In this document: in pieces, positions 1 to 9,218 of the stretch
Layout: each line of letters begins with the position of its first letter
Numbering within the stretch: the stretch's first letter is position 1
NCBI GenBank assembly: GCA_913030835.1
Contig: CAJWDP010000025.1
Coordinates: forward strand, 1-43,952
Reading direction: 5' to 3'
Source of the DNA: an uncultured Flavobacteriales bacterium
GTDB lineage: Bacteria; Bacteroidota; Bacteroidia; Flavobacteriales_D; Parvicellaceae
DNA length: 43,952 bases
Translations under genes and position numbers: made by a program
The notes under the pieces: model-generated
Told to the model about the DNA's origin: nothing
Seen by the model: the letters and a program-made list of their open reading frames with translations, nothing else
Database searches by the model: none

Positions 1-312
1 AGGCTTCATTTCTGAATATCTATCTTTTTTTACATACAAAATACCTGAAGTAGGATTCGGATAAAAATTACCGAAATAAGCATTTTCCTCCACACCGGTT
101 AACACCAATGGTGCTAATGGCTGTTGAAATCCGGATACAACCCAATGGTTTGATGACCTAAAATTGTCGACCGAGTAATAGGACGAATTAATACCATCCA
201 TAGTCGTAGGGTAAACAGCTGAATAACAGCTAATTTTCGACCGTTCAATCGACTGACAAATGGTAATGAATGGTATCACAATTAATACCAAGAGACATAC
301 TAGAATTCGCAT
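1..312 (-). CDS. Small T9SS-sorted secreted protein (partial, C-terminus off the left edge)
   Basis: Reading the minus strand from an ATG at 312 gives 104 open codons running off the window. Residues 1-20 form a hydrophobic signal peptide (MRILVCLLVLIVIPFITICQ). About 50 residues follow with no domain I recognise, including the phrase WVVSGFQQPLAPL. Then comes a type A type IX secretion sorting domain that starts near residue 74 and shows the hallmark NFYPNPTSGILYV. In this family the tail directs export across the outer membrane by the Por/Gld machinery and is usually cleaved, with the cargo anchored or released. Only about 55 residues separate the signal peptide from the tail, which is very short for a cargo. 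The gene is divergent from glyA across 158 bases. The sorting domain call is firm; the function of the mature part is unknown. Confidence 0.8.
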   Translation of the reverse strand, partial: MRILVCLLVLIVIPFITICQSIERSKISCYSAVYPTTMDGINSSYYSVDNFRSSNHWVVSGFQQPLAPLVLTGVEENAYFGNFYPNPTSGILYVKKDRYSEMKP

Positions 313-417
313 ATAAACATTCAAAAAATAGCTAAAACGAAGATAGCCAATTTTAAAGAAACGTTCCACTTTTTAGTACAAACAGTCATATTTATGGGAC
401 TAAAAGACAATTTATTG

Positions 418-447
418 TTGCGCTCTGCTTACGGACGCATATATTTG
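418..447 (+). promoter_or_regulatory. Bacteroidota-type promoter for glyA
   Basis: A TTG at 418-420 is followed after 19 bases by TATATTTG at 440-447. This fits the TTG-N17-23-TAnnTTTG consensus known for the Bacteroidota primary sigma factor. Transcription would begin around 452-454, leaving a leader of about 17 bases before the ATG at 471. Both boxes and the spacing match, so this is one of the two best promoters in the window. Confidence 0.65.
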
Positions 448-470
448 CATTTCACAACAAAACAGATTCC

Positions 471-1739
471 ATGTTAGATCATACAGTTTTTGACCTCATC
501 CAAAAAGAAAAAAAGAGACAAACGGAAGGCGTAGAGCTCATCGCGTCGGAAAATTTCGTGAGTGATCAGGTAATGGAGGCTATGGGATCCGTATTGACCA
601 ACAAATACGCTGAGGGACTTCCGGGAAAGAGATATTACGGCGGATGTGAAGTTGTCGACGAGGTTGAACAATTGGCAATTGATCGATTGAAAGAGCTATT
701 CGGTGCTTCTTGGGCCAATGTGCAGCCACATTCAGGTGCTCAAGCGAATGCCGCTGTTATGCTTGCCTGTCTGAAACCGGGAGATCCCATTTTAGGATTT
801 GACCTAAATCATGGCGGACATTTGACACATGGGTCTGTTGTGAATTTTTCGGGAAAGTTGTATAACCCTGCCTTTTATGGAGTAGAAAAAGAAACAGGCA
901 CTATTAATTACAACAAAGTAAAAGAAATTGCAAAACAGCACCAACCGAAAATGATCATTTGCGGAGCATCTGCTTATTCAAGAGACTGGGATTATGAATC
1001 TCTAAGGAGCATTGCTGATGGCATTGGTGCCATTCTCCTCGCGGATATTTCACACCCGTCCGGGCTAATTGCTTCTAAGTTATTAAATGACCCCTTACCC
1101 CACTGTCATATCGTGACATCTACGACTCACAAGACATTGAGAGGCCCAAGGGGTGGAATAATCATGATGGGGCAAGACTTCGAAAATCCATGGGGAATTC
1201 AACTAAAGAGCGGAAAGATTCGCTCCATGTCGTCTATGTTGGACTCTGGTGTATTTCCCGGTACACAAGGTGGCCCTTTAGAACACATTATTGCTGCAAA
1301 AGCAGTCGCATTCGGTGAAGCACTAACTTCTGAATACAGGGCGTATTGCGAGAATGTGATCGCAAATGCGAAGGTAATGGCTGATGAATTTATGAACAGA
1401 GGTTATGAAGTAATCTCAGGAGGAACAGACAATCACTCCATGCTGATTGATCTTCGGTCGAAAGGCGTCAATGGAAAAGAAGCTGAAAATGCTTTGGTGA
1501 AAGCAGATATCACAGTCAATAAGAACATGGTTCCATTTGATACGGAAACTCCATTTGTCACTTCGGGAATCAGAGTTGGAACAGCTGCACTCACAACAAG
1601 AGGATTTGAGCAAAACGAAATACCATTGTTGGTCGATTTAATTGACCGCATCATTGATAACACAGAGGACGAAAATGAGATCGCTCAAGTGAAAGGTGAA
1701 ATAAATCAGCTTATGATTGATCGACCATTATTCAAATAA
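471..1739 (+). CDS. glyA: Serine hydroxymethyltransferase
   Basis: This PLP enzyme interconverts serine and glycine while charging tetrahydrofolate with a one-carbon unit, in the cytoplasm. The 422-residue protein has the usual bacterial length. Visible family blocks are [10 protein letters not shown] near residue 22, [15 protein letters not shown] near 44, [11 protein letters not shown] near 83, and the PLP-lysine motif [12 protein letters not shown] with the Schiff-base lysine at residue 221. The C-terminal block with [14 protein letters not shown] is also intact. The ATG at 471 lies just behind a good TTG/TAnnTTTG promoter. The MBOAT gene begins 3 bases after the stop, so glyA probably heads a transcript that includes the acylation pair, although the two have no obvious functional link. 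Confidence 0.97.
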   Translation: MLDHTVFDLIQKEKKRQTEGVELIASENFVSDQVMEAMGSVLTNKYAEGLPGKRYYGGCEVVDEVEQLAIDRLKELFGASWANVQPHSGAQANAAVMLACLKPGDPILGFDLNHGGHLTHGSVVNFSGKLYNPAFYGVEKETGTINYNKVKEIAKQHQPKMIICGASAYSRDWDYESLRSIADGIGAILLADISHPSGLIASKLLNDPLPHCHIVTSTTHKTLRGPRGGIIMMGQDFENPWGIQLKSGKIRSMSSMLDSGVFPGTQGGPLEHIIAAKAVAFGEALTSEYRAYCENVIANAKVMADEFMNRGYEVISGGTDNHSMLIDLRSKGVNGKEAENALVKADITVNKNMVPFDTETPFVTSGIRVGTAALTTRGFEQNEIPLLVDLIDRIIDNTEDENEIAQVKGEINQLMIDRPLFK

Positions 1740-1742
1740 GCG

Positions 1743-3200
1743 ATGCTTTTCAATTCTGCTCCATTTTTTGTTTTCTTACCCATCGTATTTGCACTTTTTT
1801 GGGCACTAAAGAATCAACTGAAATGGCAGAATTTACTGATCCTTATAGCGAGCTACGTCTTTTATGGATGGTGGGATTGGAGATTTCTGATACTGATTGT
1901 TATCAGCACGATTAACGATTACTTTCTTGGTAACGCAATACATAAAACTGAGAATCAAAAGAAACGAAAGCTATACCTGATTCTTAGTATTATAAGTAAT
2001 CTTGGCATTCTAGGTTGGTTTAAGTATTGTGATTTTTTCATAGAAAACGCGATTCAATTAATTGAATCAATTGGGTTACAAGCAAACATTTCCACCTTGG
2101 AAATTGCCATCCCGGTTGGCATCAGTTTTTACACATTCCAAACAATGAGCTATACGATCGATATTTATCGAAAAAAGATGAATGCTGAAAAAGATGTCAT
2201 TGCTTTCGGTGCATTTGTAGCTTTTTTTCCGCAATTAGTTGCAGGACCTATTGAACGTGCAACGAATCTACTGCCTCAGTTCAATAAAAAAAAATCCTTC
2301 GATTTTGCAATTGCAATTGATGGTTTAAAGCAAGCCCTGTGGGGCTTTTTCAAGAAAATTGTAATTGCTGATCATTGTGCCATCTACGTAGACAAAATAT
2401 TTGGCACCCCTGACTTTCCAGTGGAGTATGCTGAATTACCGGGCAGTGTTTTATTGATGGGTAGTATTTACTTTGCCTTTCAAATTTATGCTGATTTTTC
2501 AGGTTATTCGGACATTGCAATTGGCACTGCTAAGCTTTTTGGATTCAATCTTATGAGAAACTTCAACTTCCCCTATTTCTCAAGGGATATAGCCGAATTC
2601 TGGAGACGATGGCACATTTCATTATCCACATGGTTCAGGGATTACCTCTATATCCCTCTTGGTGGCAGCAGGGGAAACAAATGGAAACAATTTCGAAACG
2701 TAATGGTAATTTTTGTGGTAAGCGGATTTTGGCACGGAGCAAATTGGACGTTTATTGCATGGGGTGCGTTAAATGCTGTTTACTTTCTGCCACTGCTTTT
2801 CTTGAATTTGAATAGAAAAAATCTGGATAATGAAATTTCCAATTCACTTTTACCCAGTTTGAAAGTGATGCTTTCCATTTTGATCACTTTTATTCTAACC
2901 TGTCTTGCCTGGGTATTTTTTAGATCCGCTTCAATAGGAGATGCTTTTGTATACCTATCGGAAATTTTCAAACTTGATTTTATTCCTGACAATCTCTACT
3001 ATCTCCATCCCCTATTGATTTCTCAGCTTGCCTTCTTTATCGCGTTGGAATGGTGGAACAGAAATAATACGCACCCATTTGAGTTCAAGAGGAAATGCCA
3101 CAAATCCATTCGTTGGAGCATTTACTACGCATTTATCATCATAATTTTATTCTCTGCTAACTACCATGAGTCCTCAGATTTTATTTACTTCCAATTCTAA
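1743..3200 (+). CDS. MBOAT family membrane O-acyltransferase (AlgI-like)
   Basis: This 485-residue polytopic inner-membrane protein has the AlgI/DltB-type MBOAT layout. An N-terminal helix contains FYGWWDWRFL. The central part has VGISFYTFQTMSYTID and FFPQLVAGPIERA. The catalytic region carries FRDYLYIPLGGSRGN followed by VSGFWHGANW, with the conserved active-site histidine at residue 331. AlgI-type enzymes pass acyl groups, commonly acetyl, across the membrane to an exported polymer, working with a periplasmic SGNH-fold partner. The next gene, which starts on the base after this stop codon, encodes just such a protein. The substrate is not readable from sequence; an exopolysaccharide or another glycan is most likely. 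Family certain, substrate inferred. Confidence 0.92.
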   Translation: MLFNSAPFFVFLPIVFALFWALKNQLKWQNLLILIASYVFYGWWDWRFLILIVISTINDYFLGNAIHKTENQKKRKLYLILSIISNLGILGWFKYCDFFIENAIQLIESIGLQANISTLEIAIPVGISFYTFQTMSYTIDIYRKKMNAEKDVIAFGAFVAFFPQLVAGPIERATNLLPQFNKKKSFDFAIAIDGLKQALWGFFKKIVIADHCAIYVDKIFGTPDFPVEYAELPGSVLLMGSIYFAFQIYADFSGYSDIAIGTAKLFGFNLMRNFNFPYFSRDIAEFWRRWHISLSTWFRDYLYIPLGGSRGNKWKQFRNVMVIFVVSGFWHGANWTFIAWGALNAVYFLPLLFLNLNRKNLDNEISNSLLPSLKVMLSILITFILTCLAWVFFRSASIGDAFVYLSEIFKLDFIPDNLYYLHPLLISQLAFFIALEWWNRNNTHPFEFKRKCHKSIRWSIYYAFIIIILFSANYHESSDFIYFQF

Positions 3201-4175
3201 GTGAAACGTTTTCTGCAACATATCTCCATTTTTGCTGGTATCGGTATCCTCCTCTTAAACGGAATTGGTTACGTCTTGGATCAATACTATGGGAAATTGA
3301 ACAATCAGTTTGTGGATCACAAGGCGAACTGGATCTTCAAAAAAAACGGAGAAAATTTGGACTACGCGGTCTTAGGTGCATCAAGAGCGTACAATGTAAT
3401 CGACATAAATACCATTGATCTAACTGCAGGACTGACCGGGTTAAATCTAGGTGAACGAGGAGCAGGCTACGCTGAGTGTTATATCCTTTTGGAACATTTT
3501 CTTCGTAAGAATTCTACCAAGTTACTTGTCCTCAGCCTTGATTATCCGAGTTTAAAATCAGTCGAATCCTATTCATACCCTTTCAAAGAATATGCCTTTT
3601 TGCCTCAATTTGAAGAAGATTCTATTGAATTTGTTTTTCAAGATGTTCTACCCCCCCATAAGTTTTGGATGTACAAGTTTGTTAAAGCGTCAAAGTACAT
3701 GGAGTTCAATTCAAAATATCCATTTTATGATAACCTGATCCATTTCGGAATTGAGCAAGAATATCAAAAAATTGAACAATCAAAAGGATCAAAACTGGTC
3801 AATAAAAATCAACGAGTAGAAGGTTTCAATACTCAAGACATGGAAGAAATTACCGGAAAAGTGCAGTTCAATAAGTTGGACCTAAGATATTTGAGGAAAA
3901 TTATCCAGCTATGTAAGTCAAACGATATTGAATTGCTTTGTTATTCAGCTCCATTATATAAGGATTTATACTTCGCCAGAGGGTATGAAAACATAAACAA
4001 TCAAATCGATTCGTTAGCTGCATCTTGGGACTTTGAATGGAATGATTACAGTTTTATACCTTTAAGTCAACAAGAGGAATACTTTGCAGATAACTCCCAT
4101 CTGAATCAAGCAGGTGCTAAAATTTTCTCCAAGCAACTAGCACGAACGATTTCTGAAAAGCTTAAAGCAAATTGA
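3201..4175 (+). CDS. Membrane-anchored SGNH-like protein, probable acyltransferase partner
   Basis: The gene starts at a GTG immediately behind the MBOAT stop, so translation is probably coupled. The 324-residue product has one N-terminal membrane anchor or uncleaved signal (about residues 7-25) and a periplasmic domain. The sequence LGASRAYN places a candidate nucleophile at Ser61, and DNSHLNQAG near the C-terminus supplies the Asp297-x-x-His300 pair. Together these fit an SGNH/GDSL-type catalytic triad of the DltD/AlgX/AlgJ kind. In the known systems such a protein takes acyl groups delivered by the MBOAT partner and transfers them to the polymer. Overall similarity to named families is weak by eye, so the call rests on the motif pair and the neighbour. 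Its last 39 bases overlap the convergent HTTM-like gene. Confidence 0.72.
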   Translation: MKRFLQHISIFAGIGILLLNGIGYVLDQYYGKLNNQFVDHKANWIFKKNGENLDYAVLGASRAYNVIDINTIDLTAGLTGLNLGERGAGYAECYILLEHFLRKNSTKLLVLSLDYPSLKSVESYSYPFKEYAFLPQFEEDSIEFVFQDVLPPHKFWMYKFVKASKYMEFNSKYPFYDNLIHFGIEQEYQKIEQSKGSKLVNKNQRVEGFNTQDMEEITGKVQFNKLDLRYLRKIIQLCKSNDIELLCYSAPLYKDLYFARGYENINNQIDSLAASWDFEWNDYSFIPLSQQEEYFADNSHLNQAGAKIFSKQLARTISEKLKAN

Positions 4176-4985
4176 TTCATCAAAAACTGCATAAGCTGCT
4201 ATCATTGCCAATCCAAAATCCAATAGTCCCAAACCAATCGCTATAAATGCATGTATGCATAATCCTAAGATTAATATCCACTTCCGAGTTGCTCTTAACC
4301 AGATCAATATTGGAAACAATAACTGAAAAGCAAGAAGGAAGTAGGTCATAAAAATGAAAACAAAATTGGATTCATCAATCAGTTGATTCATAATCGGCAA
4401 CGAATACTCCTCGAGCATAAGTGAATGCCATATAGCTGAACCTTCCATCCACGAATCCCCCAATAATTTGTACAGAGCAGAAACGAAATAGACCATACAC
4501 ACCTGAATCTGAATGGCCAATACAGCTCCTTTATTTAATGCGTTTGACCAGTTGCCTGCTTTTGTTTCTCGTTCATTTATAAAGCCAAGAAAAAACAAAA
4601 CGATCAGCATCAAGTGATGTCCACCTGAATTCAATAGATACGTTGAATTGACCAGATTCGCAGCTGCAAAAAATGCAATAAATGTAAAAGTCCTTTTGTA
4701 AGAAGTCAAAATGGCTCCTATTAAGCAGATAACAAGTACAGTCATTATTGTGATCGCCAAACCAATCCCTCCTTCGTCCAACCCATTCAGCAAATAATTA
4801 CTAAGTCCTCTTTGATTTAATGGAGGTGAAATTTTCTGTGGTCCATAGCATATATCCAACATAAAGCAGCGCTGAAAGACATCTACGACGAAAAACAACA
4901 AAACACCCCATCGTAAAACCTGAATACTCCTTTGTTTGACAAAGGGAAGATTAAAGTGATCGAATATGCTTTTGAAACTTGTCAA
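4137..4985 (-). CDS. HTTM-like (vitamin K-dependent carboxylase-related) membrane protein
   Basis: This polytopic protein of 282 residues has about seven predicted membrane helices. The central block QIQVCMVYFVSALYKLLG followed by SWMEGSAIWHSL, and a late helix containing HAFIAIGLGLLDFGLAM, resemble the HTTM domain shared with vitamin K-dependent gamma-carboxylases and bacterial relatives. The bacterial members have no established reaction. The start is a TTG whose last bases overlap the stop of the upstream gene (TTGA), and no in-frame ATG exists before the first helices, so the non-ATG start is probably real. Its 3' end runs 39 bases into the convergent SGNH gene. Family call moderate, function unknown. 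Confidence 0.65.
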   Translation of the reverse strand: MTSFKSIFDHFNLPFVKQRSIQVLRWGVLLFFVVDVFQRCFMLDICYGPQKISPPLNQRGLSNYLLNGLDEGGIGLAITIMTVLVICLIGAILTSYKRTFTFIAFFAAANLVNSTYLLNSGGHHLMLIVLFFLGFINERETKAGNWSNALNKGAVLAIQIQVCMVYFVSALYKLLGDSWMEGSAIWHSLMLEEYSLPIMNQLIDESNFVFIFMTYFLLAFQLLFPILIWLRATRKWILILGLCIHAFIAIGLGLLDFGLAMIAAYAVFDESICFKLFRNRSC

Positions 4986-5479
4986 AATACTACTTGCTTT
5001 TCGTCTCCCGTTATTATTGAATTCATTGTAATTCTAAGCTCAATGAATTCATCTTCACCCATGCCGGTCATCGATTTGGTCATGTTTTTTAATGCGTCCT
5101 GATACCCATGAGCTGAAGGGTCATTCTGACTCATCTCCCAAACTGCTTTGCGTGTAACATTGCAAATTGCCCTTATTATTCTACCGTGGTGGCTTACCCG
5201 CAAAGAATAGTGTTTATTCTTATAGTAATCCGATAATTCAATCCATTGTCTATCCTGACTTTGGCGATAAGCTATCGAGACATTATATTCCGGCAGTTCC
5301 GGTGCAAAAAGACTCCACCCCTGATGAAAAAACGGCTTCATGTAATTACCTGAAACATTTTTCAGAACGACTGAATTGAACTCCTCAGGAGCAACATAAA
5401 AGTAGGTCATAGAAAAATGGAACAGTAAGAAAGTTACAATCAACAGACCTTTTACATATGATTTATTTTTCTGTCCCAA
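4982..5479 (-). CDS. Small membrane-anchored protein paired with the HTTM-like gene (DUF5819-like)
   Basis: The 165-residue product has a single N-terminal hydrophobic segment (about residues 9-27) and then a soluble, presumably periplasmic, domain. The region YMKPFFHQGWSLFAPELPEYN resembles small proteins classed as DUF5819, which I recall being encoded next to HTTM proteins; this needs a profile search. The start used here is TTG at 5479 because it is the only one that retains the hydrophobic segment; the first in-frame ATG (codon 24) would remove most of it. The TTGA overlap with the following gene implies a two-protein unit. No catalytic motif is visible. Confidence 0.55.
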   Translation of the reverse strand: MGQKNKSYVKGLLIVTFLLFHFSMTYFYVAPEEFNSVVLKNVSGNYMKPFFHQGWSLFAPELPEYNVSIAYRQSQDRQWIELSDYYKNKHYSLRVSHHGRIIRAICNVTRKAVWEMSQNDPSAHGYQDALKNMTKSMTGMGEDEFIELRITMNSIITGDEKQVVF

Positions 5480-5528
5480 GCAGTCGCAATTTATTGAAAA
5501 AAAGAAACTATTGCATTGAGTTAGTACT

Positions 5529-5536
5529 TACATTTG
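5529..5536 (+). promoter_or_regulatory. TAnnTTTG (-7) box abutting the fumarylacetoacetase start
   Basis: TACATTTG ends one base before the ATG at 5537. No TTG lies at the normal 17-23 base spacing; the nearest is at 5511-5513, 15 bases upstream of the box. If the box is real, the transcript would begin a few bases inside the first ATG, which would favour the second in-frame ATG at 5552 as the translation start. Confidence 0.4.
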
Positions 5537-6811
5537 ATGAAAATTAAAGACATGATCAGAGCAAATGAAGCAAGCAGGAAATCCTGGGTATTTGTGCCGG
5601 AAAACTCAGATTTTTCAATTCAGAATTTACCCTTTGGAATATTCTCTGCAGGTCTCGGCGGAAAAAAAGTCGGAGTAGCTATAGGCAATCAAATTTTGGA
5701 CCTGAGTGCAGTGGAACAACTGGGTAAATTGAACGGCCTCGGGTTTGATCATTCCGACTTTGCCAGTAGTTCTTTGAATAATATGATGCGCAAAGGGAAA
5801 GAAGCAGTCAGAGAATTGAGAAATGTAATTTCAGACTTATTATTGGAAGGAAGTGAAATGGAAGAGCATGCACAATCCATTTTGGTCGATCAGCTCAAAG
5901 CAACCATGCATCTTCCTATTGAAATTGGTGATTATACCGATTTCTATTCAAGTGAGCAGCATGCTTTCAATGTGGGATGTATGTTCAGAGATCCAAATAA
6001 TGCGCTACTTCCCAATTGGAAACATATTCCCGTAGGCTATCATGGTAGAGCGTCATCAATTATCAATTCAGGCACACCTATTCACAGGCCGAAAGGACAA
6101 CAAAAACCTAATGATACTGAACCACCTGTATTCGGGCCTTGCAAATTGTTGGACTTTGAGCTGGAAATGGCCTTTGTAACATTCGAGGGCAAAGCACTTG
6201 GCGATTCCATTTCAACTGCGGAAGCTACGGACTATATTTTTGGACTTTGTTTGTTCAACGATTGGTCGGCCCGAGACATCCAAAAGTGGGAATATGTGCC
6301 ATTAGGACCATTTCTAGCTAAGAATTTTGCTTCTTCTATGTCGCCATGGATCGTCACATTGGATGCTTTAGAACCTTTTAGAGTAGCAGGACCGCTGCAG
6401 GACCCGGCCGTTCTCCCCTATCTTGAATATGAAGGGGATCATCATCTAGACATAGCTTTAGAAGTAGCAATAAAACCGCAGCAAGCGGAAGAGTCTGTTG
6501 TTTGCCATTCCAACTACAAACACATGTATTGGAATATGGTACAACAACTTGCCCACCATACAATTAACGGTTGTGATATTCATGCAGGAGACGTATTGGC
6601 TTCCGGGACAATTTCCGGTCCTGAGGAAGGACAGTTCGGATCCATGCTTGAAATTAGCTGGAAAGGAACAAAACCATTTCAGATGAAAGATGGCTCAGAA
6701 CGTAAGTTTATATTGGATGGAGATACCGTCATTATGAGAGGCCATGGAATCAAGGATGGAGTGCGTGTAGGATTTGGAGAGGTAAAAACTACGGTTCTGC
6801 CCGCCAAATAA
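5537..6811 (+). CDS. fahA: Fumarylacetoacetase
   Basis: This enzyme hydrolyses 4-fumarylacetoacetate to fumarate and acetoacetate, the last step of tyrosine and homogentisate breakdown. The sequence is nearly co-linear with eukaryotic FAH: an N-terminal SH3-like part (NSDFSIQNLPFGIFSAG), then DYTDFYSSEQHAFNVG with the metal-binding aspartate and catalytic histidine, the YHGRASSIINSG loop, the acidic ligand stretch FELEMAFV, and NDWSARDIQKWEYVPLGPFL. The length, 424 residues from ATG 5537, is typical. A TTG directly before this ATG could add one residue, and an ATG at 5552 gives an N-terminus closer to known members. No other tyrosine-degradation gene (hmgA, hppD, maiA) lies in the window. Confidence 0.96.
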   Translation: MKIKDMIRANEASRKSWVFVPENSDFSIQNLPFGIFSAGLGGKKVGVAIGNQILDLSAVEQLGKLNGLGFDHSDFASSSLNNMMRKGKEAVRELRNVISDLLLEGSEMEEHAQSILVDQLKATMHLPIEIGDYTDFYSSEQHAFNVGCMFRDPNNALLPNWKHIPVGYHGRASSIINSGTPIHRPKGQQKPNDTEPPVFGPCKLLDFELEMAFVTFEGKALGDSISTAEATDYIFGLCLFNDWSARDIQKWEYVPLGPFLAKNFASSMSPWIVTLDALEPFRVAGPLQDPAVLPYLEYEGDHHLDIALEVAIKPQQAEESVVCHSNYKHMYWNMVQQLAHHTINGCDIHAGDVLASGTISGPEEGQFGSMLEISWKGTKPFQMKDGSERKFILDGDTVIMRGHGIKDGVRVGFGEVKTTVLPAK

Positions 6812-6934
6812 TGCATCAGGTTTTATGATTTGCATACAATTGATTCATTTTAACTGAATACTGAATAATTTCATCGTTTCTTCGAATACGTTTTCTTGGA
6901 CTTTTCTATATTTAATTTCATATAGTAAACATCT

Positions 6935-9145
6935 ATGAAAATAGATACGGATAGAGAAAACAAAGATATTTTGAATGCATACAGAGGGCTGTTGCGTTCA
7001 ATTACAGTAGAGAGGTCCAAAGAAGACACTAAATTCATCCGAAAAGCATTTGATGTTGCCGTAGAGGCGCACAAGGATATGCGAAGAAAATCGGGTGAAC
7101 CGTATATTTTTCATCCGATTGCCGTTGCCCGAATCTGTGCAGAAGAAATTGGCTTGGGCCCGAAAGCAATAGCCTGTGCGCTGTTACACGACACTGTTGA
7201 AGACACCGAAATTGGACTTAATGACATTGAGAACTTGTTTGGCAATCAATGCCGAATCATAATAAATGGTCTCACTAAGATTTCAGGTGTGTTCGATTTG
7301 CACACATCTCAGCAGGCAGAGAATTTTCGTAAAATGATTCTAACGCTTCCCGAAGACGTTCGGGTTATCCTGATCAAACTAGCGGACCGCTTGCACAATA
7401 TGCGAACGTTGGATTCGATGAGAAAAGATAAACAGCTCAAGATCGCATCTGAAACACAATTTCTTTATGCACCTCTCGCGCATCGTCTTGGGCTGTATGC
7501 AATTAAGACTGAGCTGGAAGATTTGTCCCTGAAATACACCGACACGGATTCGTATTCAACGATCAACAATAAACTTGAAAAAACAAAGGATATCCGAACT
7601 CGTTTCATTCGGAAATTTAGCTCTCCAATAAAGAACACATTGGATCATGCGGGTTTGAAGTGCGAAATAAAAGGAAGACAGAAATCAATCTATTCGATTT
7701 GGAATAAGATGCAAAAAAAAGCAATCAATTTTGAAGAGGTTTACGATGTTTTTGCCATCCGTGTGATTATTGATACTCCTTTAGAATCTGAAAAAGCAGA
7801 TTGCTGGAAAGCTTATTCCATTGTAACCGACTATTACAAGCCCAACCCCGAACGCTTAAGGGATTGGATTTCTCATCCCAAGCAAAACGGATACGAATCC
7901 CTGCATACTACAGTAATGAGTCCCACAGGAAAATGGGTGGAAGTTCAAATCAGAACGAAACGGATGGACGAAATTGCAGAAAAAGGATTGGCCGCTCATT
8001 GGAAATACAAATCGAGCAATGAGAAAGACGGCATGCTCAACAGCTGGGTGGACAAAATAAGAGAGGTTCTGGAAAATAGAGATGCCGACGCTCTGGAGTT
8101 CATCGATGATTTTAAGCTTTCTTTATTTGCTGAAGAAATATTTGTTTTTACGCCAAACGGAGACCTAAAAAGACTGCCCGTTAAAGCTACTGCTCTCGAT
8201 TTTGCTTTTGAAATACATACTCAGGTCGGGGCATCCTGCATCGGAGCCAAAGTGAATCACAAATTGGTGCCACTCAGCCATGAGCTGAAAAGTGGAGATC
8301 AAGTGGAGATCGTTACTTCTACGAAGCAATCACCGAAAGAAGATTGGTTGAATTATGTGGTTACCTCCAAAGCGAAATCCAAAATAAAAAGCAGTTTAAA
8401 AGAAGAGAAAAAGATTGCAGCACTGGACGGAAAAGAAATTTTGGAGCGAAAGTTAAAAACCTTGAAAGTAGCTTTTAGCGAAGACAACCTGAACGAGTTA
8501 ACAAAACTGTACGGGTTCAAAGAGCATACAGAAATGTATTATCAAATAGCTAAGGACAAGGTCGACCTTTCAAAGATAAAAGAGATTATCGTGAAAGGCG
8601 GGAAATTAAAACACGGTTCCATAACAGCATCAATAAAAGGGAGCCTGTCAACACTCGTTAGTACATTCAAGAAAAAAACAGATGAGCTCATTATTGGTGA
8701 AAATGACAAACTGGACTATAAATTTGCACCCTGCTGCAATCCGATACCCGGCGATGACATCTTTGGCTTCATTACAATTAACGATGGTATAAAAATTCAC
8801 AGGAATAAGTGTCCGAATGCACGCCAGCTGATGGCCAATTATGCCTATCGTATCATTCGTGCAAGTTGGAGAGGTCAAGAATATGAAGAGTTCCTGACAG
8901 GTATGGTTTTTACCGGAATTGATGATGTTGGATTGGTGAACAAAATAACCAATATCATCTCTGCAGACCTGAATGTAAACATGAAGTCCATTTCATTCGA
9001 TTCACATGACGGAATTTTCGAAGGAAGAGTAATGGCGTATGTCAGGGATACTGAGCATTTAGACAATTTAATGAATACATTACTCGAAGTTGATGGAATC
9101 AATTCCATCGAGCGAATTGATCATGAAGAAGAGCAGCAAAAATAA
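6935..9145 (+). CDS. Bifunctional (p)ppGpp synthetase/hydrolase (Rel/SpoT)
   Basis: The 736-residue protein has the complete long RSH layout. The hydrolase HD domain comes first, with His60, the His85-Asp86 pair and Glu89-Asp90 in LLHDTVED. Next is the synthetase domain, with GRQKSIYSIWNKM and DVFAIRVI near residue 240-275 and NGYESLHTTV near 320. A TGS domain follows (about 400-460), then a cysteine-containing domain (FAPCCNPIPGDD near 600) and a C-terminal ACT domain (about 660-730). Both active sites look intact, so the protein should make and degrade the stringent-response alarmone; bacteria of this phylum usually have one such enzyme. The 124 bases upstream contain no convincing consensus promoter. 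Confidence 0.96.
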   Translation: MKIDTDRENKDILNAYRGLLRSITVERSKEDTKFIRKAFDVAVEAHKDMRRKSGEPYIFHPIAVARICAEEIGLGPKAIACALLHDTVEDTEIGLNDIENLFGNQCRIIINGLTKISGVFDLHTSQQAENFRKMILTLPEDVRVILIKLADRLHNMRTLDSMRKDKQLKIASETQFLYAPLAHRLGLYAIKTELEDLSLKYTDTDSYSTINNKLEKTKDIRTRFIRKFSSPIKNTLDHAGLKCEIKGRQKSIYSIWNKMQKKAINFEEVYDVFAIRVIIDTPLESEKADCWKAYSIVTDYYKPNPERLRDWISHPKQNGYESLHTTVMSPTGKWVEVQIRTKRMDEIAEKGLAAHWKYKSSNEKDGMLNSWVDKIREVLENRDADALEFIDDFKLSLFAEEIFVFTPNGDLKRLPVKATALDFAFEIHTQVGASCIGAKVNHKLVPLSHELKSGDQVEIVTSTKQSPKEDWLNYVVTSKAKSKIKSSLKEEKKIAALDGKEILERKLKTLKVAFSEDNLNELTKLYGFKEHTEMYYQIAKDKVDLSKIKEIIVKGGKLKHGSITASIKGSLSTLVSTFKKKTDELIIGENDKLDYKFAPCCNPIPGDDIFGFITINDGIKIHRNKCPNARQLMANYAYRIIRASWRGQEYEEFLTGMVFTGIDDVGLVNKITNIISADLNVNMKSISFDSHDGIFEGRVMAYVRDTEHLDNLMNTLLEVDGINSIERIDHEEEQQK

Positions 9146-9193
9146 TTATCAACAAAAGTGCAATTATAGTGCGCTGCGTCGATGATTAATTCC

Positions 9194-9201
9194 TACTTTT
9201 G
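9194..9201 (+). promoter_or_regulatory. TAnnTTTG (-7) box before the Fur-family gene
   Basis: TACTTTTG lies 17 bases upstream of the ATG at 9219. The predicted transcription start is about 9206-9208, leaving a leader of roughly a dozen bases. No TTG is present at standard spacing, so only half of the promoter consensus is supported. It would drive the fur-STAS-purA transcript. Confidence 0.4.
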
Positions 9202-9218
9202 ACTTTTAATACTTGGCT

